This document shows positions 46,340 to 58,542 of a DNA stretch of 64,000 nucleotides, piece after piece. A model generated the notes under the pieces. The model did not search any database, had not been told where the DNA came from, and saw only the letters and a list, made by a program, of their open reading frames with translations. The stretch is from Rugalucina vietnamica (taxonomy: Eukaryota > Mollusca > Bivalvia > Lucinida > Lucinidae). Each line of letters opens with the position of its first letter. The stretch's first letter is position 1. Location: positions 65,786,866-65,850,865 of the forward strand of contig OZ024871.1 in NCBI GenBank assembly GCA_964017185.1. Reading direction: 5' to 3'. Position numbers and translations under genes: made by a program.

Positions 46340-46465
46340 AGTTATATAATATAAGAATAAAACTAAGATCCTTTAAAGAGCAGTGAACATGTTAATGAGA
46401 AAATGGATGGGTGTTGGTTAGAAAATGAATCTCAACCGAAAATAATCATCTGATTTCTCGTATAA
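46340..46465 (+). repeat. Short copy of inverted-arm repeat S
   Basis: AATAAAACTAAGATCCTTTA, GAGCAGTGAACAT and TTGGTTAGAAAATGAATCTC match the outer part of 47950-48315 and the complement of 52700-52960, with the middle deleted. Confidence 0.6.
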
Positions 46466-46765
46466 AGTCATGTGTCATATTATGCATTTTCGAGGAGTGC
46501 ATTGCGGTAACGTTCCAGGTTTTCTGGATATGAATAATAGTTTAAATGGGGCTTACTAAATGCCCAAGCATGTCTGTGCAGGCTATTAATTACCATGGAA
46601 AATAAGCACAAAAAGAATTGTTATTTAACTAGGCGTTTATAAAAGACATATGATGTCAAATATGATTGGCAGTTGCATGTGATATCTAACTGGGGCATGA
46701 AATCGTAAGACATGCATACTTTTCTGCTAGAGTCTAAAAGACACACATAAAGTGTGAAATTAAGG
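46465..46765 (+). repeat. Local direct duplication, copy 2
   Basis: Uninterrupted partner of 45055-46330. Confidence 0.8.
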
Positions 46766-47949
46766 CCATATCAGCTTTCATCCATTTAAAACCTAGTATA
46801 TACATGTATATACTTAAGGAAATGAAATACACAACACTAAATTTCAAATTTTACGTACGTATTTGACGTTTTGATTAAATCCTTTTATGTAATAACCTAC
46901 TGACTGCTTTTTGCACCCGATGAAATGAGAAAACGTCATTTTATTGACAAAATTAACGACAAAACGTCAAAAACAATGAAAAACGCAAATTGTGACGTAA
47001 ACGTCGGGGCGAAGGGGAAGATGATAAATTCTTTGCATGTGGGTTACGTGACGTCGACTTGATAATGTGCAATAAAGACTATGATCATTGTATACTTAAG
47101 TGCCGTCCCATGTTGCGTTAAATATTATTAACGGAATGCTGAAGTTTACAATAACGAAAAATGAGTAATTAACGTCATTTAAGTTATTCGATTTTTGCTA
47201 TTTGTACCTAAACGATGTATATCGAACCAACATACGACACGACGTGCTTTTTAATCGACAGTGACGTCACAGGTACCGTAGAAATGGACCATCGGAGCGT
47301 TTGTTTTGATGTTCGTTAAACAGAATATCACGTTATGTAAAGGAGCGAAACGGGTTATATGCTTTGAGTAAACACTCGATTTACGCACTGTAATTAAACG
47401 TTTGGCAATTGCTCATTTTTTAAATCAGAAAATTTGAAAAACATAATGAGAGTCTTAAAAGTACAGGATATTGGATTTTGACGTTAAAATGGACGTTTTG
47501 TGGACGTCTGAAGAACAAAGGTCATAATGTTTGCGTAAGTAATCATTTTATTGAATATAACGCATGCCGGAGGAAATTTTACTGGCTTTTGACTCATTTT
47601 ATCGATTGACGTTGGTGACGTTAAACGTTCCATAACATAACCAAATGTTACCAACTGATCAATGGTTACATCTGCAATCACTTTTAGGGGTTTTGAAAAC
47701 AAAATATTGGTTTTGGTTTCAAATTTGACATTTACTGATCATGGTTACATGGTGTGCTACTGTATGTCAGTGTGGTTACGCGTACGCCATTAAGCATACG
47801 TAACCGACATTGGGGCTCAATCTGTTGCAATTTGACGTTTAGAAATTGCTTTCGTATAAGAAGCTCAGTTATACTACAGACTTGCATTACAAAGCATGTT
47901 TTTAGTTACCCAAAGCGTTCGTTGCGTTTCTTTATTCCTTAAGTATTAT
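46766..47949. other. Stretch rich in AACGTC/GACGT words, no gene
   Basis: GACGT or ACGTC occurs many times (46860-47060, 47160-47300, 47480-47660) against AT-rich background. This could be subterminal transposon repeat or unmethylated CpG sequence. No protein was recognised. Confidence 0.3.
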
Positions 47950-48315
47950 AGAAAAATAAAACTTTAAGATCACTGAACGTATTAATGATAAAACGAATGG
48001 GCCATACCACGGTTTCGGCTACTTCAGTGACCCTATAGATTTGGCCACATGGAGCCACAATGAAGTACTCTAATTTTGCATCTTTCAACAGGGTAGTCGA
48101 TACAAAGACTGGAATAATCCAAATGGGGCCAAATATATTAAACGTTGGTTAGAAAACGAAAAACGTATCTAAACCGAAATTATTTTCTGATTTCTCAGAA
48201 TACCCTCCGTGATGTCAAGGACGAAAACGAAAATATAATCTGCACTATGGATTGTGCACGGGGAGACTTTTAGGGCCGACACACGGGCACAACACCAGCT
48301 GCTGTAATAACAAAT
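47950..48315 (+). repeat. Left arm of a long inverted repeat (S)
   Basis: GGGCCATACC.CGGTTTCGGCT, GACCCTATAGATTTGG, GTCGATACAAAGACT and CTGCACTATGGATT.TG all recur inverted at 52012-52960. Arms are 3.7 kb apart. Confidence 0.8.
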
Positions 48316-48605
48316 AAAAATAAAACATATTGTCTAACAGCAGTGAATAATAAGAAAGTTATAAGGGATATATGAATATCATTTGATGCCCTCAAAGCAA
48401 AATATCACGTTACTTCTTTCGCCAGTTGACCATCAAACTAGAAATTTAAAAAGTTTTCATCATTTCTGGACTTGAGTTTTGAATTGCTGCATGCCATTAT
48501 TCCTTCCTTATTTTTTCTAAATACATGAACACAATATCAATCTAGGTCTGCGTGATAAAACTATAAAGACCCACCTTTGGAGCATCCTTCATGAATAGAC
48601 TAGAT

Positions 48606-48795
48606 TTTTTTTTTTGGATTGAGACTTGACGCCCCAGTCAACAATTTTTCAGTCATGTCGGGACAGTGCCAGCGATTCCTGGGTTTAACCAGTACTGAAG
48701 AGAGTTAATGTGTCTTGTTCAAGGACACAACACGGTGCCGCCTGTGGGGATCGAACCCAGGACGCAGCCGCGCTCCATTAGACTAGAATGATGTT
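48606..48795 (-). mobile_element. tRNA-derived SINE
   Basis: Minus strand: degraded A box near TAGTCTAATGG, B box GGGTTCGATCCCC (48746-48758), body GTGTCCTTGAACAAGACAC and tail GGGGCGTCAAGTCTCAATCC with A-run. The GTGTCCTTGA.CAAGACAC core recalls conserved central domains of invertebrate and fish SINEs. Confidence 0.75.
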
Positions 48796-48974
48796 GAAAC
48801 TCAGAGAATTATTTTGTATTTATTCTGATTAAACAAGTGGCTGGTGGGTTTATGGTACTCTCTGTATTTGCCTAGAGTTTTTTTGCAATTTGTAATATAC
48901 TGCAACACCAATCTAACAAACTGATACAAAACATAAATGAACAAGCAATCCTTTCAATGTCGTACCCTTTGACC

Positions 48975-49225
48975 ATTTTGTATCAACTAATTCTCATAGA
49001 CATTCATGTAGAACAAAATAATGTAGAATACGGTCAAATGACATACATGTACTTGGATTAATCACAACTTGTTTCTCAGAATACGATCTACTAAATAGAA
49101 ATCCGTAATTTATATAGAGCTACCACTAACCTAGTAATCGGTGTTGACTAGAAGTCTCAATTTACATAACCTTAATCACTCGGGTTAATCGAGTATTTGT
49201 TCCATGTAATGGTTTCATTAGTTCG
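48975..49225 (+). repeat. Direct repeat T, copy 1
   Basis: GG.TTAA.CACAA..TGTTTCT.AGAA, ATCCGTAATTTATA, CTAACCTA.TAATCG and ATTTGTTCCATGTAAT recur in the same order and orientation at 53230-53450. Confidence 0.65.
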
Positions 49226-50429
49226 TCTTGGAATCTTACTATATAAATCTCAACTGTTGGGATTCTCCATCTAAAATTGTTCATAGTTTCTCTTATCTTA
49301 TTGATGACATCGCTGCATTTCTTATACTGCATTTACACTATGTACCCGGCGGCCCCGGCGGCCCCGGCAGCCCCTTTGCTCGAAACGAAGCATGCCTTGG
49401 AATTTTGGTCATAATTCTCTGTTTTCAAGTTCTATTACGTCAAGAACTTGACGTGACGCGCGATGTTCGTACAAATTTGTGTAACATAACGTTCACGTTC
49501 AGTTTGATTTGTTTTGCGCTGAGCGATGCATGTAGGTGTCAGGTTATTTGATTGTTCACTTGCTTGTTTGTACTTTCGAGAGTTTTAATATTTCTTCTTT
49601 TTTCAAGTGATCTTCCTAAACTATTTTTTCTTTCTCCACTGCGCAGTTCTATTCTAAGAAGCTGATATGTGTGTTCCAATAAAAGTACGGTACGGCGTTC
49701 TGTGACGTACATTAACATGCGTTTACGTCAAATATTTTATAAAAAAATACCATTATTTGTCGCACGACAATGAAAATAATATGACTTTTTTAAAGCTCAG
49801 AACATAAACGTTTTAGTAATAGTATCGTATGTCTTGTTTTCTTGAATTAAAATTTCTTTATTTTACAATAAGGAACATAACCCACTCAAAAACAACGCAA
49901 AAATCGCATGTGTGACATTTTTTTCAGCCAAAAGTAAAGATTTATAAGAGTGAACTTTTCAAAGTTTTATAAATATTTCTGCATACATTTCAATCAGCTT
50001 TATATGAGCATTTATTTGGTATAAAATTGTCTTACTCGTTAAAGTTGTGTAATAATCGTTTATTTTCTTTTAAAGTGCACCCTTGATTTTCCCCAAAGCG
50101 TGACACTTTTGGCACCGATTGTTTTTTAACTGCCAAAAATGGAAATGCGGTCTGAAGTTAACTAAAATTATGTCAGTGATATCTACATGTATTGTCATTA
50201 TACCGCCGTATTTTGATGGGATTTGGTTAAGAAACTTCGGAGATATGCGTTTTCAAACCTTTTTAGCAATGCTATTTTGTTACGCGTGACACGCTGTTTT
50301 GGCGTAAAAATTGCATTTTATTTGTATATTGTTATAACTTGCGCACTAAAAAACCATGCATGATTGTTGTGATGCAATTGTCCATACGAAGCGAATTATT
50401 TTGATATATAAAACATAGATATTGAGCCG
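49226..50429. other. Unassigned stretch
   Basis: Contains a short GC-rich run (49346-49376, GGCGGCCCC repeats) that gives a Gly-Pro phrase in one frame, judged chance. No other content recognised. Confidence 0.35.
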
Positions 50430-51260
50430 AAACTGAGTTTGTTATTGCGTTTTACTGATACAGCTACGATATCCGTAACAAGCCATGGTAGTGATAAGCC
50501 GGTGTGTCACGGAGGCGCTAACTTAAAGGTACTTTACGGTTATCCACGATCTATCACGATTATTAGCACGTTCTATCACGGCCTGTTACGTCCTTATGCG
50601 GTCAGTTGCGTTTTGACCGAGGCGTAACACGTTTCTTCATTCTGTCAAGATTAGCTACGGACGAAACGTAAACACCATACAATATAAAGCGTCTTTTGTG
50701 ACTTTTATATATAATAATAAGCCCTTTGAAATGATAACAACCGTGCTCCTCAACAACCGACTGCAGAGTTGATTAAGGAGGTTCGGGATTTTATTTCTTC
50801 TTCAATGGCACAGTGCAGCATATGGTCTCTATTGTTCACTATAGTGACTGCTCTTATATGAAGGAGCTTGTCCCCATGATATGCCATTTCTTTAAACTTC
50901 ATGCGCCGTGATACGGTAACATAACGTGACATGCGTAGCTGAACGTGGAAGATCCGTAGCTTGCCGTGCTATTCACTAGCTTCCCGTTGCACTACGGACA
51001 GCCTCCAAGCTGCTGTACGTACTGTTTCGTACTGTCACGGTTTGTAACGTTCAGCCCGTTTTATCAAGTTTAGTTCCATTACGTTCCTCATTTCCGCCGT
51101 GACAGCAAGGGCAGATTTATAAACTGTCAAAAAATTTGCCACGGTGTCCACGGTTATCACAGCCTTCTACGTTTATCTATCACGTTCCCCTGCGTTGTCT
51201 CACGTTTATCCCGTTTTGATCACGTTTGCCTGAAACGTGGCTGCCGTGACCGCCGGGAAC
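50430..51260. repeat. Zone of dispersed (T)ATCACG/CGTTC words, transposon-like
   Basis: Clusters at 50530-50640 and 51000-51240 are dense in TATCACG, CACGTT and CACGG words, and the middle is not. Dense short words at both ends of a roughly 800-bp block look like subterminal repeats, but I found no convincing TIR or target duplication. Confidence 0.35.
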
Positions 51261-52011
51261 ATAGTCTAAACGCTACATAATATCTGTAAGGATACCACGT
51301 AGAGCTTTAACGAGATTATTGTGTAACTCTTGACCAACACTTAAATAAGCTGTCCTCTAAGAATATCTTCATACATTTTTTGGCATTACGAGAACATCTC
51401 CGTATGAAAGCTACCCCTGATCTGCAACTTACATATAAATTTTATAAAAAGAGGGGTTGGTTTTAAAATACCTATTTTTAAATATTTATAAAATTATACC
51501 ATTGAAATCAGGAAGCTTAAGCCAGCAGGGAAATTATGAATGTTCGAAGAAAAAAAAAATAAAAGGAAAATATAGGTCACATAGGGTCTGATTTTATGAA
51601 GAACGAATGAAATTAACGCAGGAACCAAACTTAGCTTTATTATGAAATACTTTGAGAAATATAAATGGATTCCAATTTATCGCTTCAGCTATAATCAGTT
51701 TTGAGGACAGGGTTGTGGCGCACATCCCGTGATATATACAGGGTGTCCAAAAAACGTAGCCGCTACAAAAAAGTGCATAGCTTTGTAAATCAAACAGATA
51801 TAAGCAATATATTTTACACCGTAGTAGTGTTATTTTATCTAATTCATAATATGACATCCAATTTGATAAGTGGTGCTTCATTAGCAAGTGACGTCATAAG
51901 GATTCTGTGATGTCACTTCCTGTTATCTGCTGCAACTTGCATTCCTGGAAACGAAAAGCAGTAACAAAATGCAATATCCAAGCATTTTCAAGCCTTTATT
52001 TTCCCTTAAAA
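51261..52011. other. Unassigned stretch
   Basis: Contains CAGGGTGTCCAAAAAACGTA at 51739, resembling a mariner terminus, but no partner end was found. Confidence 0.3.
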
Positions 52012-52960
52012 TGGTTACTGCTATTACTGCAGCTGATGTTGTGCCGTGTGGCGGCCCTAAAAAGTCTCCCCGTACATAATCCATAGTGCAGATTATATAC
52101 TCAGCGTCAATGAAGTTACCACCACTAAAATTTCAATATTTTGAAAAATATAAAATTTCTTACAAAAACTGTAGCTTCATTCATGATTTTGGTCAACAGC
52201 AAATTCATTTAGAGAGATTCAACAATTCCACTAACCCTGGAACTATGGTGCACATGCAATACGTGCAATTTGTGATTTTCGAAATTTTAGAGAACTAGAA
52301 AGCCTTATTTTAACAAGCCGTCATGTCTTCTCATGCATCTAACACCCCCAGTTAAAACGCCATCAAAGTGGTTTAATTTTTTCCATCGACTGCCGGAATT
52401 GAGGACCTCACTTTTAGGTATTACTCAAATTCTGCAATTACCCATACATTTCAATGGAAGCTTCTGACATTTGTCCAGGACTGCCTGTACGCTTTTAGGC
52501 TGTGATGAGCAACGTTTTCAAAAGCAATGACGGATGTCATTCTGTGTCATAAAAATGAATACTGAAGCATAGGCAGCTTTCTTTTCAGAATGAATCAAAT
52601 ATTGTCGTATGTAAATTAAACCTGATTTACTGGTAACTTTTCACTGACGCTAAGTATATTTTCTTTTTGGTCCTTTGAGATCAGAGAGGGTATTTTGAGA
52701 AATCAAGAAAATCATTATCGGTTAAGATTCATATTCGAACCAACGTTCAATATATTTGGCCCCATTTTGATTATACTAGTCTTTGTATCGACTAGCCTGC
52801 TGAAAGTTGAAAAATTACTGTAACTCTCTTTGGCTCTATGTTGCCAAATCTATAGGGTCACTGACGAGGCTTGAATAGCCGAAACCGCGGTATGGCCCAT
52901 CACTTCTCGAAAATATGCTCACTGCTCTTAAAGGATCTCAGTTTTATTATTAAGAGGATG
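52012..52960 (-). repeat. Right arm of the long inverted repeat (S), interrupted
   Basis: Inverted copy of 47950-48315, enlarged by the 555-bp TIR element at 52100-52654 and by about 30 bp of local differences. Confidence 0.8.
52100..52654. mobile_element. TIR element with TA/TATA duplication
   Basis: Ends CTCAGCGTCAATGAAGTTAC and, inverted, GGTAACTTTTCACTGACGCTAAG (allowing small gaps), are flanked by TATA. The left arm of repeat S (GAAAATATAATCTGCAC at about 48228) is the empty site. Non-autonomous. Confidence 0.75.
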
Positions 52961-53229
52961 AAGTAACGATAATTATCAGACACAAAAAAGCGTTTATCAA
53001 AAACTTGACAAAATGTGGTGAAAAATAGAAAATTTATTCCAAAATGGGGAGTGAATGACCATCAAATGTCTTGTGTAAAATTTTCGTTACTCCGAAAGTG
53101 GTCATTAACAATAATGGTGGTCATTTCTTACGCCGTAAGAATTCTATAAAATCTTAAAATTGCAACATTGTGAAGGCGTACCATACGACGTTGCGCCAAA
53201 TTTTTGATGACGTAACAGTGTGTTCAATT

Positions 53230-53450
53230 TTTAAAACTGATGCGTTGGCATTTTTGCCAATTGTATGAGTAAATCGACAAGATAACATAAATGGGTTAAA
53301 CACAAATAGTTTCTTAGAAAACGATATCCGTAATTTATAGAGAATAATCATTAACCTACTAATCGTTGTTGAATTAGTGACCACCATGTTTCAAAGGATT
53401 TATTGAGCAATTTGTTCCATGTAATTGCCTTACTTCGTCGCCATCGCCTG
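53230..53450 (+). repeat. Direct repeat T, copy 2
   Basis: Partner of 48975-49225, about 4.2 kb away. Confidence 0.65.
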
Positions 53451-54075
53451 TAAAAGAATAAATTGTGATTTCGGTGTTTATAAACCTTAATTCATGTACA
53501 TGAAAGCTTGGGCTATTTTTTGTGGGACGTTGACAATCAGTATAGCTCCAGATCAGAAGCCACAAAAAGCAGCTTTCTATCTGGAACTATTATGTTGGTT
53601 AGTTTGAATTCATTCAAAATAAATGAATGAAAAATTTAAAATAATTCCTTATTTTCCGAAGCTTAAAGTAGAATGATCCAAATACAAATACACAAATGTA
53701 GTAATAATGGGTATGTCTATTTGTCAAAAATAGGCTACCTTATACATGTTCTGCCTGAATTTGTTAGTGTTTTTGAATGTTATTCTCCGCGGGAGTTCAT
53801 GGAGCCTTTTAGGGAAGGCCATTGAAGTCAATAGTTATCACTGTCGGGAGGCAAACCACGTGTAAGCTATCAATTGTGTACAAGACGATGGCATCATAGG
53901 TAATGTAAACAGTTCGGATTGAGCCTAAGTTCGGAAAATGTGTGGTGCCATTCGCGTCCGTTATTTCTTGACCTATCCTATCATGCAGCATACATTCTTA
54001 ATTCTTTTACTGTAAATGCTTTCGATAACCTTGAGACCACTTCGAGAACTGAATTGTTGCGAAGTGTTAGATTGT
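53451..54075. other. Unassigned stretch
   Basis: No recognised content. Confidence 0.3.
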
Positions 54076-54857
54076 AGGAATGAATTTTATTTTTGTTGAT
54101 TTTATCGATGTGTAAACTCAGGCGAATCACTCACAAACTAAATAAAGCCCGAAGGGCTTTATGAAAACGTTTGTGTGTGATTCGCCTGAGTTTACACATC
54201 GATAAAATCAACAAAAATAATAAGTCATTCCTTATAATTCCAACTTTGTCTCATAACACTGCATTGTCTACATTGATTTAATTTTTTATAGCCAGCGGAA
54301 GGAAAATAGAGCAAAACTGATCTTCATGAGGCAGCCATCTTGAAAATTCTCCAAAGCATAGAATTTACTTTTCGCAATTAATAGAAACTATAACTTGCTT
54401 GCTATAGGCAAGCTGTAAAAGCGGGAGCTTAACAACATCTACCCTTCATTCAAAATTGTTCTTTTGGGAGAAAATATCGCCGTCTGAACCGATAGAAAGA
54501 CATGTCGATTTTGAACTGGGGCTCGAAACATTAGAAATTCAAACGTCAAATTTCAACACACAACAAGAAGATTAAAACACTTACCGTACATGGTTTTGTT
54601 AAGAGAAAAAAGCGCCCATGTTTATAAAAATTCCAAATATTCATTTCGACGCCTTCAAAACGCGTTTATCCATTGTTTTTATGACGTTTAGATTTTGTGA
54701 CGTCAACGTTTCTTCGAAGAAACGTCACGTAATCACGTAACGTCGCGCCGTTTTTAAGGTGAAAACAGAGTATCCTTACACATTGCTTTTATCGAAGTAT
54801 AAAACCTTCAAAGCAACCAATCAAAATGTAGGAAATTAGTAAAGTTGGAATTATTAT
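54076..54857 (+). repeat. Hairpin plus TIR module, copy 1
   Basis: A 157-bp hairpin (arms 54076-54139 and 54169-54232, nearly perfect; nested stem ATAAAGCCC/GGGCTTTAT in the loop) is followed by a roughly 620-bp segment with inverted ends ATAATTCCAACTTT/AAAGTTGGAATTAT. It contains a perfect AACGTTTCTTCGAAGAAACGT palindrome (about 54707-54727). No protein. Confidence 0.8.
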
Positions 54858-55617
54858 AGGAATGAATTTTATTTTTGTTGATTTTATCGATGTGTAAACT
54901 CAGGCGAATCACTCACAAACTGAATAAAGAAAAAGTTTGTGAGTGATTCGCCTGAGTTTACACATCGATAAAATCAACAAAAATAATAATTCATTCCTTA
55001 TAATTTCAACTTTGTCTCATTAAACTGCATTTGTCGGCTTTGATTTAAAATTTCATAGCCAGCGGAAGCAAAATAGAGCAAAAAGAATCATGAGACAGCC
55101 ATCTTGAAAATTTCCAAAGCATAGAGCTCAATTCCCGCAATTAATATCAGCTATAACTGGTTTGCTATAGGCAGGCTGTAAAAGCGGGAGCTTTAAAACA
55201 ACTCCCCTTCATTCAAAATTGTTCTTTTGGGAGAAAATATCGCCGTCTGAACTGATAGAAAGACATGCCGATTTTGAACTGGGGCTCGAAACATTACAAA
55301 TTCAAACGTCAAATTTCAACGCACAACTAGAAGACTAAAACACTTACCGTACGATGATCTGTTAAAAGAAAACGCGTCCATGTTAATGAAAATTCCAAAC
55401 ATCCACTTCGACGCCTTCAAAACGCGTTCAGCCATTGTTTTTATGACGTTTAGATGTGGTGACGTCAATGTTTCTTGAAAGAAACGTCACGTTATCACGT
55501 AACGTCGCGCCATTTTTAAGATGAAAACCAAGTATTCTTACGCATTGCTTTTATCGAAGTATAAAGTCTTCCAAGCAACCAATCAGAATGTTGGAAATTA
55601 GTTAAGTTGGAATTATA
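54858..55617 (+). repeat. Hairpin plus TIR module, copy 2
   Basis: Tandem copy of 54076-54857, with a 141-bp hairpin (arms about 64 bp, essentially perfect) and a shorter loop lacking the nested stem. The TIR segment is well conserved but one central AACGTTTCTT palindrome is altered. Confidence 0.8.
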
Positions 55618-56479
55618 AATGTTTAAAATCAAAGAAAGCATATATTGCTAAATAATGACCATACTTTGCTGCGTATTATAGACTTTGTGCAAAACATTCT
55701 AGGTATTTAACGCGAAAATGTGATTTCCGAAGTAAGGTGGTACAGTTCGAACATGCTCTCTGTCGCATGTCGTATACACAAATGATAGAAACCGCGAACT
55801 TTGTTTCCCGACTCTGGTTGTATAAAACACATGCACACTTTTTGTCAATATCCTCGGTGATAACACCACAACTTGAATCTATGTAGAGTTGTACAGTGCA
55901 TACCGACAATACAACTGTGTACATGTTTTCTGAATATTCTTATCCATACGTGAGAGGTTAGAATAAGAATTCACTGCTCTTAAAGGATCTCAGTTTTAAT
56001 CTTATTTCTCACAAAACGTGTACACAGTGTATTATCGGTACTCAATGTACATTCATTTTGATGCGTACAGTACGCATGGTTTTGTCGACTCTTCCTCCCC
56101 TTAAACCGACCCCATTACACATCATATTTAATATATAATATACATATTTACCTACATTATTTATATTATTTACATTAGTTACATAACTAAAAATTCCTTA
56201 TAAATAATTATCTACTCCACTGTGCAGAACCTGTTTAACAGTTCCCACTTAAACTTTACTTACTGGATAGATTCAAAATTTTTCGGCATTCGTGACATAT
56301 GGCGCGCCATTGTGTATCCCCATTGTGTATTGCAAAGGTCTAGCCTAAGTGCGTTTCAGGACTGTTTTTGGCCTCAGATTTGGGTAAAAAATAAATTTTG
56401 GAACTTAGGTGAGAAGACTATTCCTAAAACAGCCATATGTCTCGTCTTTTAAAAACCAGAACGAGTACTTCATTTATCC
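55618..56479. other. Unassigned stretch
   Basis: A short echo of repeat S (CACTGCTCTTAAAGGATCTC) occurs at 55971. Nothing else recognised. Confidence 0.3.
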
Positions 56480-56759
56480 TACATGTGTTGTCATGGCAAC
56501 GTGCAGAAAAACCATAAATAGAGCACATTTTGCTCTTTTTGGTCTATTTTTGACTATTTCTTAAGTGCCGGCTCACACGAAGAACAAAATGATACTTTCC
56601 ACACAATATCTGGATGATACGAAATAATTATTTCATGAGAAGAAATTGTTCGTCGCGTGGGCCGGTAGTTGAAAATGATGTTAATTGGTGAAAAATAGAC
56701 CCAAACTTGCAAAAAATGGTATTCTTATGCTTTTCGGAGCGTTGCCACGCCGACATGTA
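56480..56759. mobile_element. Short foldback MITE
   Basis: TACATGT...GGCAACG and complement CGTTGCC...ACATGTA at the ends, with inner inverted pieces (GGTCTATTTTT; GCCGG.TCACACGA.GAACAA). About 280 bp and self-complementary almost throughout. Confidence 0.7.
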
Positions 56760-58149
56760 TAATTTGAATGTTATACTTGCGCTAGAATATATACTATTGG
56801 CATTAAGTTAAACATATTCCATTTGTGAATTTCACTTGGGATTTTGGAACGGCAAGAATAAAATCTTTTAAAACATTTCAAAATTTTGTTATACATTTGG
56901 ACAAAAAACAATATACAGTCCCGGTAAAAAATCAACAACATATTCCTCTTTTCTCGGAGGACCCTAAGCTATTTTTCTCGGAGAAAGAACGCTAAATTTC
57001 TCTTTTCATTAAGATATTTCGCGTTTCGTTCAGTTCGATTTCTCGGAGAAACACCGAGAAATTTCACCGCGACCGCAGGTATTAACCGGTGAAAACAGGT
57101 AAGTCCAGATTTACATGTACCTGTTTGCGGTGTTTCTCGGAGAAATATTGTGCACGATTGTGAAAATCGATTTTACCATATTTTTAATAATTAAAGAAGA
57201 CCTTTAACTGATCAGTATTTATAAGTGTTTTTGTATATGGCACCTCTAACAGTTTGACACGTTTTAATAAGGCACATTAATTACTGAGCAAACATTCCAC
57301 AATCTTCTTCACTGGTTTCCGTTACGGTTGGTCAGGCATGAATCGACTCGCATTTGACATACAAATTAAGAAGTACTTTGTTTCATCTCAATTATGTCTT
57401 TATCCAAGTAGTTTCATTTGTTTGAGCTAGGAAACATAAAAGCAATAGGCCATAAAAATGTACGAGTATAATAAGTAACCATTTTGCGCATTCTTGAATT
57501 CATATTGTAATGAAATAAATGTTTTCTGGTTCTGGTTGTATGTCAAGCTATGGAAACGTGCATGTAGAATGAAATGGCATAATTTCATATGGAGCAAGCT
57601 ATTTTTGTAAAATTTTATTTACCCGATTACCCTGCAGCGATCTTCTAACTCCTATATGAATATGCATTACAACGTTCTCGATGATAAGGATACACAGTAT
57701 TTAACTAGCACAAAGTTTTGTCAATACCTCTAAATCACTCGTTTATCAGGGGCACTGTTCGCATAAACACTTTTTTCATACCAAATTTATGACCCAATCT
57801 TCACATAAGAATAAGGCGGATAACGAGAAAACAATTTATACACTTTTCTTTTTTTAAGCATCTGTTTTTCTTGCTAAATGCATAAACGCAAAAGCTATTG
57901 CCATGCATAACGACAACTCCGCCATGAACATTTTGTGTTGGCGGCATGTTGTTTTTACAAGGTGCGGTCCGAAATGTCAAGTGCATAGGAAAGTGCATGA
58001 TACATGGTGAAAAATGACAAGTAAAGACAATTTATCAATTACTGATAATTGATAAATTAATTGATAATTAATCGAGTAAATTAACAAACGCATTTACATG
58101 TTCATGTGCTTTAAACCCATATACAGTGTATGAGGTATTCCTCCATCAT

Positions 58150-58195
58150 GATAACATGTCCGTGTAATGTATACCCCACTTTTATATGAGCCGCG
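58150..58195 (+). repeat. Palindromic MITE (family P), 5' scrap
   Basis: AACATGTCCGTGTAATGTAT and ACCCCACTTTTATAT match the left end of family P, then similarity stops. Confidence 0.55.
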
Positions 58196-58332
58196 TCATG
58201 AGAACGCTGGACTCATACTCATGCGATAATAAAGTCGCAGATCAACTGTATCTGCACAGCTGATCAGCGCCTTTGTTTTCACTACTCGGCTAGTACAATC
58301 CCCCTACTTCTTTAATCTGATATTTCTGTACG

Positions 58333-58542
58333 CTGTGGCTTGGCTCGGCTGTACGTTACATGTAACGTGGCTGTACGTTACATGTAACGTACAGCCGAGC
58401 CAAGCCACAGCAAACCCCGTCGATGGAAAAGCATGCTCATCCACCAAGGGTGGTTTACTGCGCTGTATACCTAACACTTACTCGATTCACAAAGTCTCGA
58501 GTTTGAAATTTGCATATTTCCAAGGGAATCTATCCCGTTACA
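58333..58542 (-). mobile_element. Solo LTR with inverted terminal scrap
   Basis: 58383-58542 is an LTR related to those at 69-580, with internal deletions (160 bp; TGTAACG...CGTTACA ends). Just outside, 58333-58360 is the inverted complement of the same terminal 28 bp, so 58332-58411 forms a palindrome. No PBS or second LTR. Confidence 0.7.

Noticed and set aside
49228-49551. Collagen-like GGPGGPG phrase in a 107-codon ORF
   Set aside because: Comes from a short GGCGGCCCC repeat; no Gly-X-Y continuation.
51739-51760. Mariner-like terminus CAGGGTGTCCAAAAAACGTA
   Set aside because: No matching inverted end or TA-flanked partner found nearby.
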